Shown here: one piece after another, positions 8,099-15,896 of the stretch | How the letters are laid out: the number at the start of each line of letters is the position of its first letter | Position numbering within the stretch: position 1 is the stretch's first letter | NCBI GenBank assembly: GCA_021839785.1 | Contig: JAKCAB010000694.1 | Location: 1-16,860, forward strand | Direction of reading: 5' to 3' | Length of the DNA: 16,860 nucleotides | Source of the DNA: a bacterium | GTDB taxonomy: Bacteria; Verrucomicrobiota; Verrucomicrobiae; Limisphaerales; J093 | Made by a program: the position numbers and the translations under genes | Notes under the pieces: model-generated | Told to the model about the DNA's origin: nothing | What the model saw: the letters and a program-made list of their open reading frames with translations, nothing else | Database searches by the model: none

Positions 8099-9272
8099 AC
8101 GGTTCGGGGCGCTGGCCGGCGCGGAGGCCAACGCCCAGATCACGGCCGCCGAGTTGGGCCGCCGCGGACATGCGCTCGGCATTTTGCATGGGCCGGGCAC
8201 CGGCAAAAACGAGGCCGCGTGGCAGGCAACCTTCCCGTTCCGCGCGCCGCTCGGTCCGGGCGACAACGCCGTCGTCGTTCGCCGGGCGCTCGCCGAGTTC
8301 CGGCCCGATGCCGTTTACGTGCACAAGCTGGCGGATCTCTCCGTCATCCAGGCGCTCGTTGAAAGCCGGACGCCTCTCCTCCGCATGGTTCACGACCATG
8401 ACATCTATTGCCTGCGGAGTTACAAATACAATTTCTTTACCCGCCGCATCTGCCGGCGCCCGGCCACGTTTTACTGCCTCTTTCCCTGCCTCGCTTCCGT
8501 CGTTCGCAACCCCAACGGAGGCGCTCCGTTCAAATGGGTGAGTTACGCCGACAAGCTGCGCGAGATCGCTCTCAACCGCCGGTTCGACCGGATGGTGGTC
8601 GTGACGGAGTACATGAGAGAGGAACTGCTGCGCAACGGCTTTGAGGACCGCCGCATCGAAATCCACGCGCCGGTGCCGCGCAGGGGCGATCCGACCCTTC
8701 GCAGCCAATTCAGCGACCGCAACCTCATCCTTTACGCCGGGCAGATCATCCGTGGCAAAGGCGTGGACGTGTTGTTGGAAGCGCTGGCGTTGCTGGACGT
8801 GAAGTTCGAGTGCGTGATTCTGGGCGACGGCAACCATCGGGCGCACTGCGAGGCGCTGAGCCGCCAGCTTGGCTTGGCTGACCGGGTCACCTTCAAGGGC
8901 TTCGTGCCGCAGGAGGAACTGAAGCGTTTCTATCGCGAGTGCAGCGTCGTGGCGCTCAGCTCGGTCTGGCCCGAACCCATCGCGACCATCGGCCTGGAGG
9001 TCATGCGTTACGCGTTGCCGGTCGTGGCCTTCGACGCGGGGGGCATCAAGGACTGGCTCATCGACGGACGCAACGGCTTCCTCGTCCCGTGGATGGACCG
9101 CCGGCAATTCGCGGCGCGGCTCAAGCAGTGCCTCACCGACAAACCGCTGGCCCGGCGGTTGGGCGAGGCCGGCCTGAAACTGGTCAGCGAGCGCTACGAT
9201 TTCGACCAGTATATTCGCGACTTGGAGGCGATGTTCCAGCGCGTCATCGCGGAGCGGCAGCGGGCGTCGTAG
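8076..9272 (+). CDS. GT4-family glycosyltransferase
   Basis: Retaining GT-B glycosyltransferase of 398 residues, predicted to add a sugar from a nucleotide donor during polysaccharide assembly at the cytoplasmic membrane face. The ATG at 8076 gives [19 protein letters not shown], a typical GT4 opening with the Gly-Ala-rich acceptor loop. The C-terminal donor domain shows [21 protein letters not shown], then [14 protein letters not shown]. The EX7E motif is Glu300 and Glu308 in [10 protein letters not shown], and [18 protein letters not shown] follows. The start lies 23 nt inside the hybrid kinase gene in another frame, so the two are probably co-transcribed and translationally coupled. Four cysteines cluster at 112, 126, 134 and 138, after VHDHDIYC. 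The sugar specificity cannot be told from sequence. Confidence 0.92.
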   Translation: MNLLYVHERFGALAGAEANAQITAAELGRRGHALGILHGPGTGKNEAAWQATFPFRAPLGPGDNAVVVRRALAEFRPDAVYVHKLADLSVIQALVESRTPLLRMVHDHDIYCLRSYKYNFFTRRICRRPATFYCLFPCLASVVRNPNGGAPFKWVSYADKLREIALNRRFDRMVVVTEYMREELLRNGFEDRRIEIHAPVPRRGDPTLRSQFSDRNLILYAGQIIRGKGVDVLLEALALLDVKFECVILGDGNHRAHCEALSRQLGLADRVTFKGFVPQEELKRFYRECSVVALSSVWPEPIATIGLEVMRYALPVVAFDAGGIKDWLIDGRNGFLVPWMDRRQFAARLKQCLTDKPLARRLGEAGLKLVSERYDFDQYIRDLEAMFQRVIAERQRAS

Positions 9273-9392
9273 CTTGAACGGAAGCCTGCGCTACGACAGT
9301 AGGTGCGCCTCGATCCTTTGATTACTCATCTGCTCCGCGGTTGTTTGCCTATCGGTTCGTAAAACCGTTGAAGAGCCGGGCGCCTGGCAATC
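9273..9392. other. Convergent intergenic spacer
   Basis: About 120 bp between the ends of two convergent genes. It holds a weak hairpin, CGGTT-CGTAA-AACCG (9353-9367), and a near-palindrome at 9375-9388, neither followed by a T-run. A terminator would be expected here for both operons, but no convincing intrinsic one is visible. Confidence 0.5.
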
Positions 9393-10238
9393 TCACATGC
9401 CTTTCCCGAATAGAATCGCGGGGATCGTTTTCAACAGAATCCACAAATCGCGGCGGAAGCTCTGGCTCTCGATGTAACGCACGTCCAACCCCACCTGTTC
9501 GGGAAAGTCGATGCCATTGCGGTCGCCGATTTCGAACAGGCCGCCTTGTCGCTCGCCGACCTGCCAGAGACAGGTGATGCCGGGCCGGACCAGCAGGCGC
9601 CGCCGGTCCGCCAGCGTGTAGAGCGCCACTTCCCGCGGCAGTGGCGGGCGGGGGCCGACGAGCGACATCTCGCCGCGCAGCACGTTCCAGAATTGCGGCA
9701 GCTCGTCGAGCGAGGTCTTGCGCAGGAGGCGGCCGACCTTCGTGATGCGCGGGTCGTCCTTCAGCTTGAAGGTCACGCCGGAGGCCTTCTCGTTCCTGGC
9801 CAGCAACCCGGCGAGCTTGGCTTCGGCGTCCACGATCATCGAGCGGAACTTGAGCATTTTGAATTCGCGGCCATGACGCCCGACGCGGGTCTGGCGAAAG
9901 AACACCGGCCCGCCATCGAGTTTCACCAGCAATGCGATGGCGAGGAACACCGGCGCCAGCAGGACCAGCGCGATCGCACTCACCGCGATGTCGAACACGC
10001 GCTTGCAGAAAAAAGCGGCGTTGACCACCGCGCGCCAGGAGACGCTTTTCCAGCGGGCCCGGGCGTTGAGGCCGGCGCGGCCCCACGGGGTTTGCGCGGC
10101 GACGAGGCGCTCCATGAGACGCTCATGCGGCGGTGGCGCCGGCTTCACCGCCCGCGCCGGGCGGTTAGCTTTGTGAACGGAGTTTCCTCCGATGGACGAA
10201 TAATGACGCAAAGCAAGAATGCTGGAGGTCGGGATCAT
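9393..10238 (-). CDS. Polyprenyl-phosphate sugar-1-phosphate transferase (bacterial sugar transferase family)
   Basis: Initiating glycosyl-1-phosphate transferase of 281 residues. The family moves a sugar phosphate from a UDP-sugar to undecaprenyl phosphate, the first step of exopolysaccharide repeat-unit synthesis at the inner membrane. One hydrophobic segment (about 82-107, VFDIAVSAIALVLLAPVFLA) is the monotopic re-entrant helix. Next come GPVFFRQTRVGRHG, the KFRSM motif, the catalytic Asp178-Glu179 pair in SLDELPQFWNVLRGEMS, and LVGPRP. The N-terminus is only ~78 mostly basic, Pro-rich residues. It therefore lacks the four-helix and CoA-binding-like region of the long WbaP/WcaJ-type enzymes and resembles the short PglC-like form with an extension. 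It starts 3 nt after the upstream export-protein stop, last in the run of genes, which implies coupling. A later start is possible. The sugar is not predictable. Confidence 0.93.
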   Translation of the reverse strand: MIPTSSILALRHYSSIGGNSVHKANRPARAVKPAPPPHERLMERLVAAQTPWGRAGLNARARWKSVSWRAVVNAAFFCKRVFDIAVSAIALVLLAPVFLAIALLVKLDGGPVFFRQTRVGRHGREFKMLKFRSMIVDAEAKLAGLLARNEKASGVTFKLKDDPRITKVGRLLRKTSLDELPQFWNVLRGEMSLVGPRPPLPREVALYTLADRRRLLVRPGITCLWQVGERQGGLFEIGDRNGIDFPEQVGLDVRYIESQSFRRDLWILLKTIPAILFGKGM

Positions 10239-10241
10239 AGT

Positions 10242-11336
10242 CTATTGAATGGGATTGCTCACGCCGATGCCCTGGAAGCTGCTGGAGGCCGCGTGGCCGC
10301 CTTCGTTTGCCGCGACGGTGCGCACGAAAGTGTCCGTGATCATCTTGGCGTATCTTTCCAGAGTTCGATACGGCGTGTAAGGGACGTAAACGATGTCACG
10401 CGGCTCCAGCCGCACGTCCGGTTGTTTTCCGGTCATGATGGCCTTGAAGTCCACAATCGCGATCTTCGGCTCCGAGAGCGAGCCGCGCACGATGGCGACG
10501 TGAGAGAGATAGGCGTTGGGCTGGGTTCCAAGCGCCTTGGCGATGGCTGCGATGAGGCCCATGTGGTCCACAAAGCCCAGCGGCGCCGGCCGATTCACGG
10601 CCCCCAGCACATAGACCTCCTTCGACAAGGAAGAGGGTAGATAAATAAAGTCGTCCGGCCGCAAATAGATGTTTTGCGACGTGTCGCCCTCTCGGAGCAG
10701 CCGCTGAAAATCGATGGGCAACATTTCTCCGTTGCGGATGAGAAAGCTGTGATTCAGATCGGCCAGTTCCTCCGTCGAACCGGTAAAACGGGAGGTGAAC
10801 AGCCCGCCAGCTTGTGAGATCGCCTCGATGACGGTCATTGGCCCCGTCAAAGGGAAGGCGCCGCACTTGTTGAGCCGACCCAGCACCCAGACCCGCTTGC
10901 TCTCGGCCTCGCGCAAGTTCACGGCCACCTGCGGACGCCGATAGTAGGCGGCAAGTTCGCGCTCCAACAACGCCTTGGTTTCGGTCAGCGTGAGCCCCCA
11001 GACATCCAGGCCGGGGAGGAGGTCGTAGTAAATCTTGCCGTCCGGGCAGACGAAGGTGGTCCTCCGACTGTCTGCGAGGCCAAGAACCTCGATTTCGATT
11101 TTGTCGCCGGGTCCCAGGCGGAACGGCTCTGTCGGCGGCGTCAGCCACGCGGGATCGATGCGATTGGTCTCGCCGACGGTGACAAAGTTGGTCATCCCGG
11201 CGTTGGCGGACGTGGTTCTCGGATCGAACGTCGGTCCGGTGGTCTTGCAGCCGGTGACGAACGCGAGCGTGAGCGCCACCGAAAACAAGCCGGCGAGTGA
11301 GCCGAGTCGGGAGATTGGGTTTGTGGCGAGGTTCAT
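10242..11336 (-). CDS. Polysaccharide export lipoprotein (Wza-like, Poly_export/SLBB)
   Basis: Outer-membrane polysaccharide export protein of 364 residues. The N-terminal signal ends in a lipobox, LAFVTGC, with the modified Cys at residue 30, so it should be lipidated and sorted to the outer membrane. A Poly_export domain begins with FRLGPGDKIEIEVLG (about 72-86). SLBB-type modules follow, with RVWVLGRLNKCGAFPL and EVYVLGAVNRPAPLG, and then VRLEPRDIVYVPYTPY. By analogy with Wza it would form a channel carrying the polymer across the outer membrane together with the co-polymerase. The ATG at 11336 is preceded by AAGGA, which begins inside the TAA stop of the upstream gene, about 10 nt before the start; the genes are 13 nt apart. 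It is clearly paralogous to the adjacent upstream export protein. Confidence 0.94.
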   Translation of the reverse strand: MNLATNPISRLGSLAGLFSVALTLAFVTGCKTTGPTFDPRTTSANAGMTNFVTVGETNRIDPAWLTPPTEPFRLGPGDKIEIEVLGLADSRRTTFVCPDGKIYYDLLPGLDVWGLTLTETKALLERELAAYYRRPQVAVNLREAESKRVWVLGRLNKCGAFPLTGPMTVIEAISQAGGLFTSRFTGSTEELADLNHSFLIRNGEMLPIDFQRLLREGDTSQNIYLRPDDFIYLPSSLSKEVYVLGAVNRPAPLGFVDHMGLIAAIAKALGTQPNAYLSHVAIVRGSLSEPKIAIVDFKAIMTGKQPDVRLEPRDIVYVPYTPYRTLERYAKMITDTFVRTVAANEGGHAASSSFQGIGVSNPIQ

Positions 11337-11349
11337 GAGGCTGATGTCC

Positions 11350-12402
11350 TTACCGCAGAGTTGGCAGGATCGGCTCTTTGATTATCGGACCGACGTTGCC
11401 GCCAGTCCACACGGTGACCATGGTTTGAATGAAGGCGGTGGCCGCCATGTCCGCGAGGTCCTCGACACGCGCCCACGGCCGGTCGGCCACATAGACGATG
11501 TCGCGCGGTTCAAGCGGGAAGTCCCTGGTCTTGCCGGCGAGAATATCGGCCGTGTTGACGACGAACGTCTGCGGCTGGCTAAGAGAGCCGCGCACGACCA
11601 ACACGCGCTGCTTGTAGGCTTTGTCGGTGTAACTGCCCGCCAAGGTGATGGCGCCAAGCACGGAGGCGTCGGCGCTCAGGCCCTGCGCGCCCGGCGATCT
11701 CACCGAACCCAACACATAGATCTCGTTGGCGGTGGCAGAAGGGAAATAGAGGTAGTCGCCCGGCTCCAACAGCAGGTTCTGCGAAAGGTCGCCTCGGAGA
11801 AACAACTTGTCGAAATCCACCGGCATCCTCTCGTTGTGACGGATGAGAAAGCTCCGAGGCAGATCTGCCAGCTCAACGGTGTTGAGCTGGAACAGGCCGG
11901 TTTCCAACCCGCCGGACTGGGCGACGGCTTCGAGAATGGTCATTGGCCGATCCAGTACCAAAGCGCCTTTGTTGATCACTTTGCCGAGCACGAAGACTTT
12001 TTTGCTCTTGAACGCCGCGGGCGTAACCACGATCCGCGGGTGTTGGTGGAACTTGGCCAGATCGGTGGTCAACCGTTCGCGCAGTTCATCAAGGGTGAGG
12101 CCCGCAGCCATGACTCCCTGAGCCTCCAGATAACTGACGCGGCCGTCCGGCTCGATGGTCACCTCGTTGCGCGCCAAGTCAGGCCGACCGTAGTAAGCAA
12201 GATTCACGACGTCGCCGGGCCCCAGCGTAAGATGTTGCTGCCAGGCGCCCTTGATCTTGGCGTTCGAGCCGGCAAAGACCAGTGGCGCGGCGGGTTTATC
12301 TGCCGCGGCGGGGGTGGGTGTCTCTGCATTCGCCAGAGAGCGAACAGCCGCGATGGCGAGCGCGGAGCCCGCTACCAGGCTGGTGATTGAGAGTCGTTTC
12401 AT
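11350..12402 (-). CDS. Second polysaccharide export protein (Poly_export/SLBB, non-lipidated signal peptide)
   Basis: Periplasmic or outer-membrane polysaccharide export protein of 350 residues, paralogous to its downstream neighbour. They share VLGxVxxxGAxxL, PMTxxEAxxQ(S/A)GGL, ELADLxxSFLIR and RGSLSxP, and both end in LEPRDIVYV. The ATG at 12402 gives a Sec signal peptide ending LANA-ET (cleavage after residue 26) with no lipobox Cys, unlike the neighbour. The Poly_export domain starts at LTLGPGDVVNLAYYG, and SLBB modules follow (KVFVLGKVINKGALVL, EIYVLGSVRSPGAQG). The start overlaps the stop of the co-polymerase gene in an ATGA arrangement, which points to translational coupling and fixes the start. 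Two unlike export subunits in tandem suggest either a hetero-oligomeric channel or a division of labour. Confidence 0.92.
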   Translation of the reverse strand: MKRLSITSLVAGSALAIAAVRSLANAETPTPAAADKPAAPLVFAGSNAKIKGAWQQHLTLGPGDVVNLAYYGRPDLARNEVTIEPDGRVSYLEAQGVMAAGLTLDELRERLTTDLAKFHQHPRIVVTPAAFKSKKVFVLGKVINKGALVLDRPMTILEAVAQSGGLETGLFQLNTVELADLPRSFLIRHNERMPVDFDKLFLRGDLSQNLLLEPGDYLYFPSATANEIYVLGSVRSPGAQGLSADASVLGAITLAGSYTDKAYKQRVLVVRGSLSQPQTFVVNTADILAGKTRDFPLEPRDIVYVADRPWARVEDLADMAATAFIQTMVTVWTGGNVGPIIKEPILPTLR

Positions 12403-14423
12403 AATCCAACGGGAATCCGGGGAAAGAGAGGACGCGCACGGTTGATGACCACGCCCGCGAACTGGCAGCGCGCGTGCCGGAGCAAGTCCAATCGCTCCGC
12501 GGTTTGTTGGGCGCGCGCCTGGCCGCTGGCGGTCAGCCAGATCAACTGCGGCAGGCTCTCGGCCATCAACAGAGTGTCGGGTTGGTCGGCGGCGGTAAGT
12601 TCCACGAGCACGACCAAGCCGGGAGTTCGTCGCCAGACCTCGAGCGCGGCCTGCCATTGGCGTCGGCGCGACGCGTCCCAGCGCCACTGGACGGGCGCGA
12701 GCAGCCACGTCGGGCTGCCGGCTTCATTCGGGATGCTCGCCGGCGCGGCCAAGGCCTCGTCCAAGTCCACGACTTGGCCGTTACGTGGCGCGGCGTTCGT
12801 GAGGACCAGCACCGCACCCTCGCGTTGGCTGGCGGCGCGACCGAGCAATTCCAGCCAGGTGGACCGCCCTTCGCCTTCGCCCGCGGCCAGCAGCCCGCAG
12901 ACGATCGTCCGGTTTGGGGTAGCGCTGAGCTTAGCCTCCAGGGCCATCCAGGTGCGGAACGCCCAGTTCGCCTGCGCCACCGCGTCGAGCGACTCCAGTT
13001 CCGGTAGCCGGGCAAGCACCGGCAACTTCGTGGCGCGTCTCACGTCGGCCACGGTCTTGAGCCGGTCATCGAACGACTCGGCCAGCGCCACAAAGGCCAG
13101 GCAAACGAACGCCCCCAGCACTCCGCCCGCCACCGCGAGCAACAAGATTTTCTTGCCGCGTCCCGCGATCTCCACTTGGTCGGGCTTGGCGTCGAAGAAC
13201 CGATAGTAGCCCAGCGGGTTGTCCTCGTAGAGTTGGGCTTCACGTTGCCGGCTGGCCAGCAGCGACTGCGCCGTTTCGAGCGATTGCTGGCGGGCCTTGA
13301 TCCGGGCGTATTGCATGCCTTTCTCCGGCAAGGCGCGGAGCCGGTCGTCCACCGACGCGCGAACCGCTTTCAACTTTTCCAGTTGCGCGGCCAGCACGTC
13401 CTTCTGGGTTTTGAGCGTGAAGAGTTCCTCGTAAAAGCTGGTCGCCAGGCCGCTTTCGCCCTCGCGGGGCGGCGCCACCGGTTTGCCGGCGGCCTCGCTC
13501 AATTGCTTTTCCAACTCCGCCACCCGGTCTTTCTGATCCGCCACTAGCGGGTTGGCGTCGGTGTATTGCGTGCGCAAGTCCGCCAGCCGGTCGCGGGCCG
13601 CCTGGACGCGGTCCGCCAGCGGGTTGTGGGCGGCCAGCTCTTTTTCCAGCGCGGCGATCCTCAGGTCGAGCGTGTCGTGGTCGATCCGCGTGCTCTCGTA
13701 CTTCATGTCCAGGTCGCCGAGCTTGCGCAGGTAGGCGTCGATTTCCTTGTCCACGTCCACCACCCCGGCGCTTTTGCTGAAGGTCAGTAGCTCACCGTTG
13801 ACCTCGCGCAGATCGTCATCGGCCTTGGCAAGCTGCTTGGTGAGGAGCCGGTCCACGTCCGCCGCCTCCTGCCGCTGCAAGTCGCGCGTGAACCGCACCA
13901 CTTCGACGCCGAAAATGTTGAGCACGCGCATCGCCGTCGGTCCACTGCGCGTGGATTTGAAGGCGACCGTGATGAGGTCCGTGTTGCGTTCCGGGGTAAT
14001 CGTCAACCCACTAAGAATCGCCAGCGGAGAGAGCCGCGGCTGGGTTTGCTCGCTGACGCGCTGCAATACAGCCGGCGATTTCATGAAGCTCACCAGCGTT
14101 GGCACCGAGAGTTGGCGCGGTTGGAACGGCTCGCCGATTTCCGAGGCGCGAAACGTCCCGCCCGGCTCCTGCCGCATGAGCTGCGCCGATGCGGTGAAGA
14201 CGGGATCGAACTCGAAGTAACCCGCCGTGCCGCCGGCCACGGCCAACGCGGCACCGCTGAGGAGAATCCAATGCCAGCGCCGCAGCACCGCCGCCACGAT
14301 GCGCCACGGGTCGAAAGGCAGGCCGACACCGGCCGAAGCCGGCGGCGCGGACGCGGTCTCCGTGGGCGGCACCGGCGCGGCGGCAGACGACGCGGTCAAC
14401 GTCATTTCCTTCGCGGCAATCAT
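12399..14423 (-). CDS. Wzz/GNVR-type polysaccharide co-polymerase with degenerate BY-kinase domain
   Basis: Inner-membrane polysaccharide co-polymerase of about 674 residues. Numbering is from ATG 14423; GTG 14453 and ATG 14405 are also possible. After a Pro/Ala-rich cytoplasmic start comes a first membrane helix (~51-70, HWILLSGAALAVAGGTAGYF). The long periplasmic coiled-coil region carries Wzz/GNVR features. A second helix is at ~425-450 (ILLLAVAGGVLGAFVCLAFV), followed by SFDDRLKTVADVRR. The remaining ~200 residues have the fold order of a CpsD/Etk-type tyrosine autokinase, but the catalytic motifs are eroded. Walker A is AAGEGEGRST, with Arg520 in place of Lys. The Walker A' aspartates are gone (VLVLTNAAPR). 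Walker B ends in Glu (VVLVELTA). There is no C-terminal Tyr cluster. I infer a structural or nucleotide-sensing role rather than kinase activity. It overlaps the export gene by 4 nt. Confidence 0.9.
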   Translation of the reverse strand: MIAAKEMTLTASSAAAPVPPTETASAPPASAGVGLPFDPWRIVAAVLRRWHWILLSGAALAVAGGTAGYFEFDPVFTASAQLMRQEPGGTFRASEIGEPFQPRQLSVPTLVSFMKSPAVLQRVSEQTQPRLSPLAILSGLTITPERNTDLITVAFKSTRSGPTAMRVLNIFGVEVVRFTRDLQRQEAADVDRLLTKQLAKADDDLREVNGELLTFSKSAGVVDVDKEIDAYLRKLGDLDMKYESTRIDHDTLDLRIAALEKELAAHNPLADRVQAARDRLADLRTQYTDANPLVADQKDRVAELEKQLSEAAGKPVAPPREGESGLATSFYEELFTLKTQKDVLAAQLEKLKAVRASVDDRLRALPEKGMQYARIKARQQSLETAQSLLASRQREAQLYEDNPLGYYRFFDAKPDQVEIAGRGKKILLLAVAGGVLGAFVCLAFVALAESFDDRLKTVADVRRATKLPVLARLPELESLDAVAQANWAFRTWMALEAKLSATPNRTIVCGLLAAGEGEGRSTWLELLGRAASQREGAVLVLTNAAPRNGQVVDLDEALAAPASIPNEAGSPTWLLAPVQWRWDASRRRQWQAALEVWRRTPGLVVLVELTAADQPDTLLMAESLPQLIWLTASGQARAQQTAERLDLLRHARCQFAGVVINRARPLFPRIPVGL

Positions 14424-14529
14424 GCGCGCAACGATGCTTCGCTCGCCAGGCACGCGGTTGCAAAGCGCACTGGCATTGCATGTGCAACGCGGCCTTCCGT
14501 TCCAGCACGGGCTTGGGCGGCGGCCACCC

Positions 14530-14552
14530 GGGCGATTCGAGCGAAATCGCCC
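14530..14552. terminator. Strong hairpin: plus-strand terminator-like or minus-strand leader structure
   Basis: GGGCGATT, a 7-nt loop, then AATCGCCC: a perfect 8-bp stem, extendable with a bulge to the CCGG flanks (14528-14555). On the plus strand it is followed by a TTTT run (14556-14559), as in a short intrinsic terminator, although no plus-strand gene ends here. On the minus strand it lies about 105-130 nt before the co-polymerase start, with no T-run, and would be a leader hairpin or attenuator. Confidence 0.4.
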
Positions 14553-14603
14553 CGGTTTTCATTGGTAGTTGGCGCTTTGTCGTTCACAACGGTGCTCGTG
14601 TAC

Positions 14604-14619
14604 GCTGCCGGCGTGCCAA
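14604..14619 (-). promoter_or_regulatory. Possible sigma-54 (-24/-12) promoter for the co-polymerase operon
   Basis: On the minus strand the sequence TTGGCACGCCGGCAGC has the perfect -24 core TGGCACG and the required GG-N10-GC spacing. The -12 element is CAGC instead of TTGC, which weakens it. Transcription would start roughly 170 nt before ATG 14423. Sigma-54 control of exopolysaccharide clusters is known in other bacteria; no enhancer-binding activator is visible in this window. Confidence 0.25.
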
Positions 14620-14750
14620 CTCGTGGAAATGGCGGTTGCAATGTTTGCCATGCCGGCCTCGGAGCCTGCGCCGGCTGGCCGATCAGTCAGCCAGGTGGGT
14701 TTGGTTGCCCGAAAAGTAGCGGAGCAGTCGCGAACGGTTAGGTGGGATTT

Positions 14751-15896
14751 CTAGCGGCGCTTGCGCGCGGCGCGCTCGTAAATCGCCAAGACTTGCGCCG
14801 CGTTCCGGGACCAGTCGAATCGACGGGCATTGCGGAAGCCAGCTTCGCGGAGTTCTACCCGGCGGGCATCATCCAGCGCCAGGCGGCCGAGCGCGTCCGC
14901 GAGGCTGACGACGTTCTCCGGGTCCACGAGTTGCGCCGCGTCCGCCACGACTTCGGCCAGCGAGCCGCGAGGGGAACTCACGACCGGGCAGCCGCAGGCC
15001 ATCGCTTCGATCGGCGGGAAGCCGAAGCCTTCGAACAGCGACGGATAAACCATCGCGTTCGCCGCGCGGTAAAGGGCAGGCAGGGCGTCGTCGGGCACGA
15101 AGCCAAGGAACCGGATGCCGCGGGCGAAGGGTGAAGCCGCCGCGGCCGCGTGAATGTGCTCCGCGCCGTGCCAGTCGCTGCCACCCAGCGCCAGCAGCCA
15201 CGGCGAGCCGGTCGCGGTTTTGAAGCGGTTGAACGCTTCGATCAGCCGGACGTGATTCTTCGCTGGGTGCTCCAGGCGCGAGACGTAAAGAAAGAAGGGC
15301 TGGTCCAGTCCCCAGCGTTGCGCGGCTTGCGCTTTGGCCGACGCTGCGTCGCCGGGGCAAAAGCGCGCGTGGTCGATGCCGTTGTGGACAACTTGGAGCC
15401 TCGGCTCGGGCACTTGAAAGAACCGCCGGATGTCGCGCGCGGTGTTTTCGCTGATCGCGATGATTGCGTCCTGCCGTTGCGCCAGTCGCCGCGCGACGAC
15501 CCGGCCGTAAATCATGCGGGCGAAGTCGTATTTACCGGCTACGTGGAACGGCGCGAGGTCGTGGATGGTCGCGACCTTGGCGCAGGGCGCGCTCCACACC
15601 ATCCGCCGGTAACTGGGCACGTGAAGCACATCGATGCCTTGGCGGCGGAGCCAGCGCGAGAGCGCCGTCTGGTGCCACCAGACGTTCCTCAAGGCTGGGC
15701 GGAACTTCTCCGGCACGGGCACCAACTTCATGTGGCCGGCGGCAAACGCGAACAGCGGCAGGTCTTCTTCCAGCACCAGCAGGTGGAGCTCGTGCTGGCT
15801 GGCGAAAGGCAAGAGCGCTTTGACGAGCGCGAACACGTACTGCGCCACGCCGGTCTTGCCGCGTTGAATGACGGAGGTGGAAATCGCGATTCTCAC
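14751..15896 (-). CDS. GT4-family glycosyltransferase (WbaZ/mannosyltransferase-like)
   Basis: Retaining GT-B glycosyltransferase of 381 residues, cytoplasmic, predicted to extend the lipid-linked repeat unit. The start is GTG 15896, fixed by its 4-nt GTGA overlap with the stop of the upstream GT26-STAS gene. The N-terminal half has the family opening ISTSVIQRGKTGVAQYVFAL, then DVLHVPSYRRM and VATIHDLAPF, and AIIAISENTARDI. The donor domain contains QPFFLYVSRLEHPAKNHVRL, IRFLGFVPDDALPALY, and the EX7E motif Glu289/Glu297 in FEGFGFPPIEAMACGCPVV. The pattern resembles mannosyl- and rhamnosyltransferases of O-antigen and exopolysaccharide clusters; the actual sugar is unknown. A ~330-bp gap separates it from the downstream co-polymerase gene. 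Confidence 0.93.
   Translation of the reverse strand: MRIAISTSVIQRGKTGVAQYVFALVKALLPFASQHELHLLVLEEDLPLFAFAAGHMKLVPVPEKFRPALRNVWWHQTALSRWLRRQGIDVLHVPSYRRMVWSAPCAKVATIHDLAPFHVAGKYDFARMIYGRVVARRLAQRQDAIIAISENTARDIRRFFQVPEPRLQVVHNGIDHARFCPGDAASAKAQAAQRWGLDQPFFLYVSRLEHPAKNHVRLIEAFNRFKTATGSPWLLALGGSDWHGAEHIHAAAAASPFARGIRFLGFVPDDALPALYRAANAMVYPSLFEGFGFPPIEAMACGCPVVSSPRGSLAEVVADAAQLVDPENVVSLADALGRLALDDARRVELREAGFRNARRFDWSRNAAQVLAIYERAARKRR

Larger units (their letters stand above)
14424..14750. other. Intergenic region upstream of the co-polymerase operon
   Basis: About 330 bp between the GT4 gene and the co-polymerase gene, both on the minus strand. No credible coding frame is present apart from the optional 30-bp N-terminal extension to GTG 14453. 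It holds a strong hairpin (14530-14552) and a sigma-54-like box (14604-14619). It likely separates two transcription units or carries an internal promoter for the export genes. Confidence 0.6.

Noticed and set aside
9353..9388. Hairpins between the convergent genes as a bidirectional terminator
   Set aside because: Stems are short (5 bp) or lack a loop, and neither strand has a T-run after them; not enough to call a terminator.
14636..14650. Minus-strand TGGCAAACATTGC as a sigma-54 promoter
   Set aside because: GG and GC are separated by 8 rather than 10 nt, so the spacing is wrong; the box at 14604-14619 has correct spacing.
14670..14700. Hairpin CTGGC...GCCAG after the GT4 gene as its terminator
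   Set aside because: Only a 5-bp stem with a 10-nt loop and no T-run on the minus strand.
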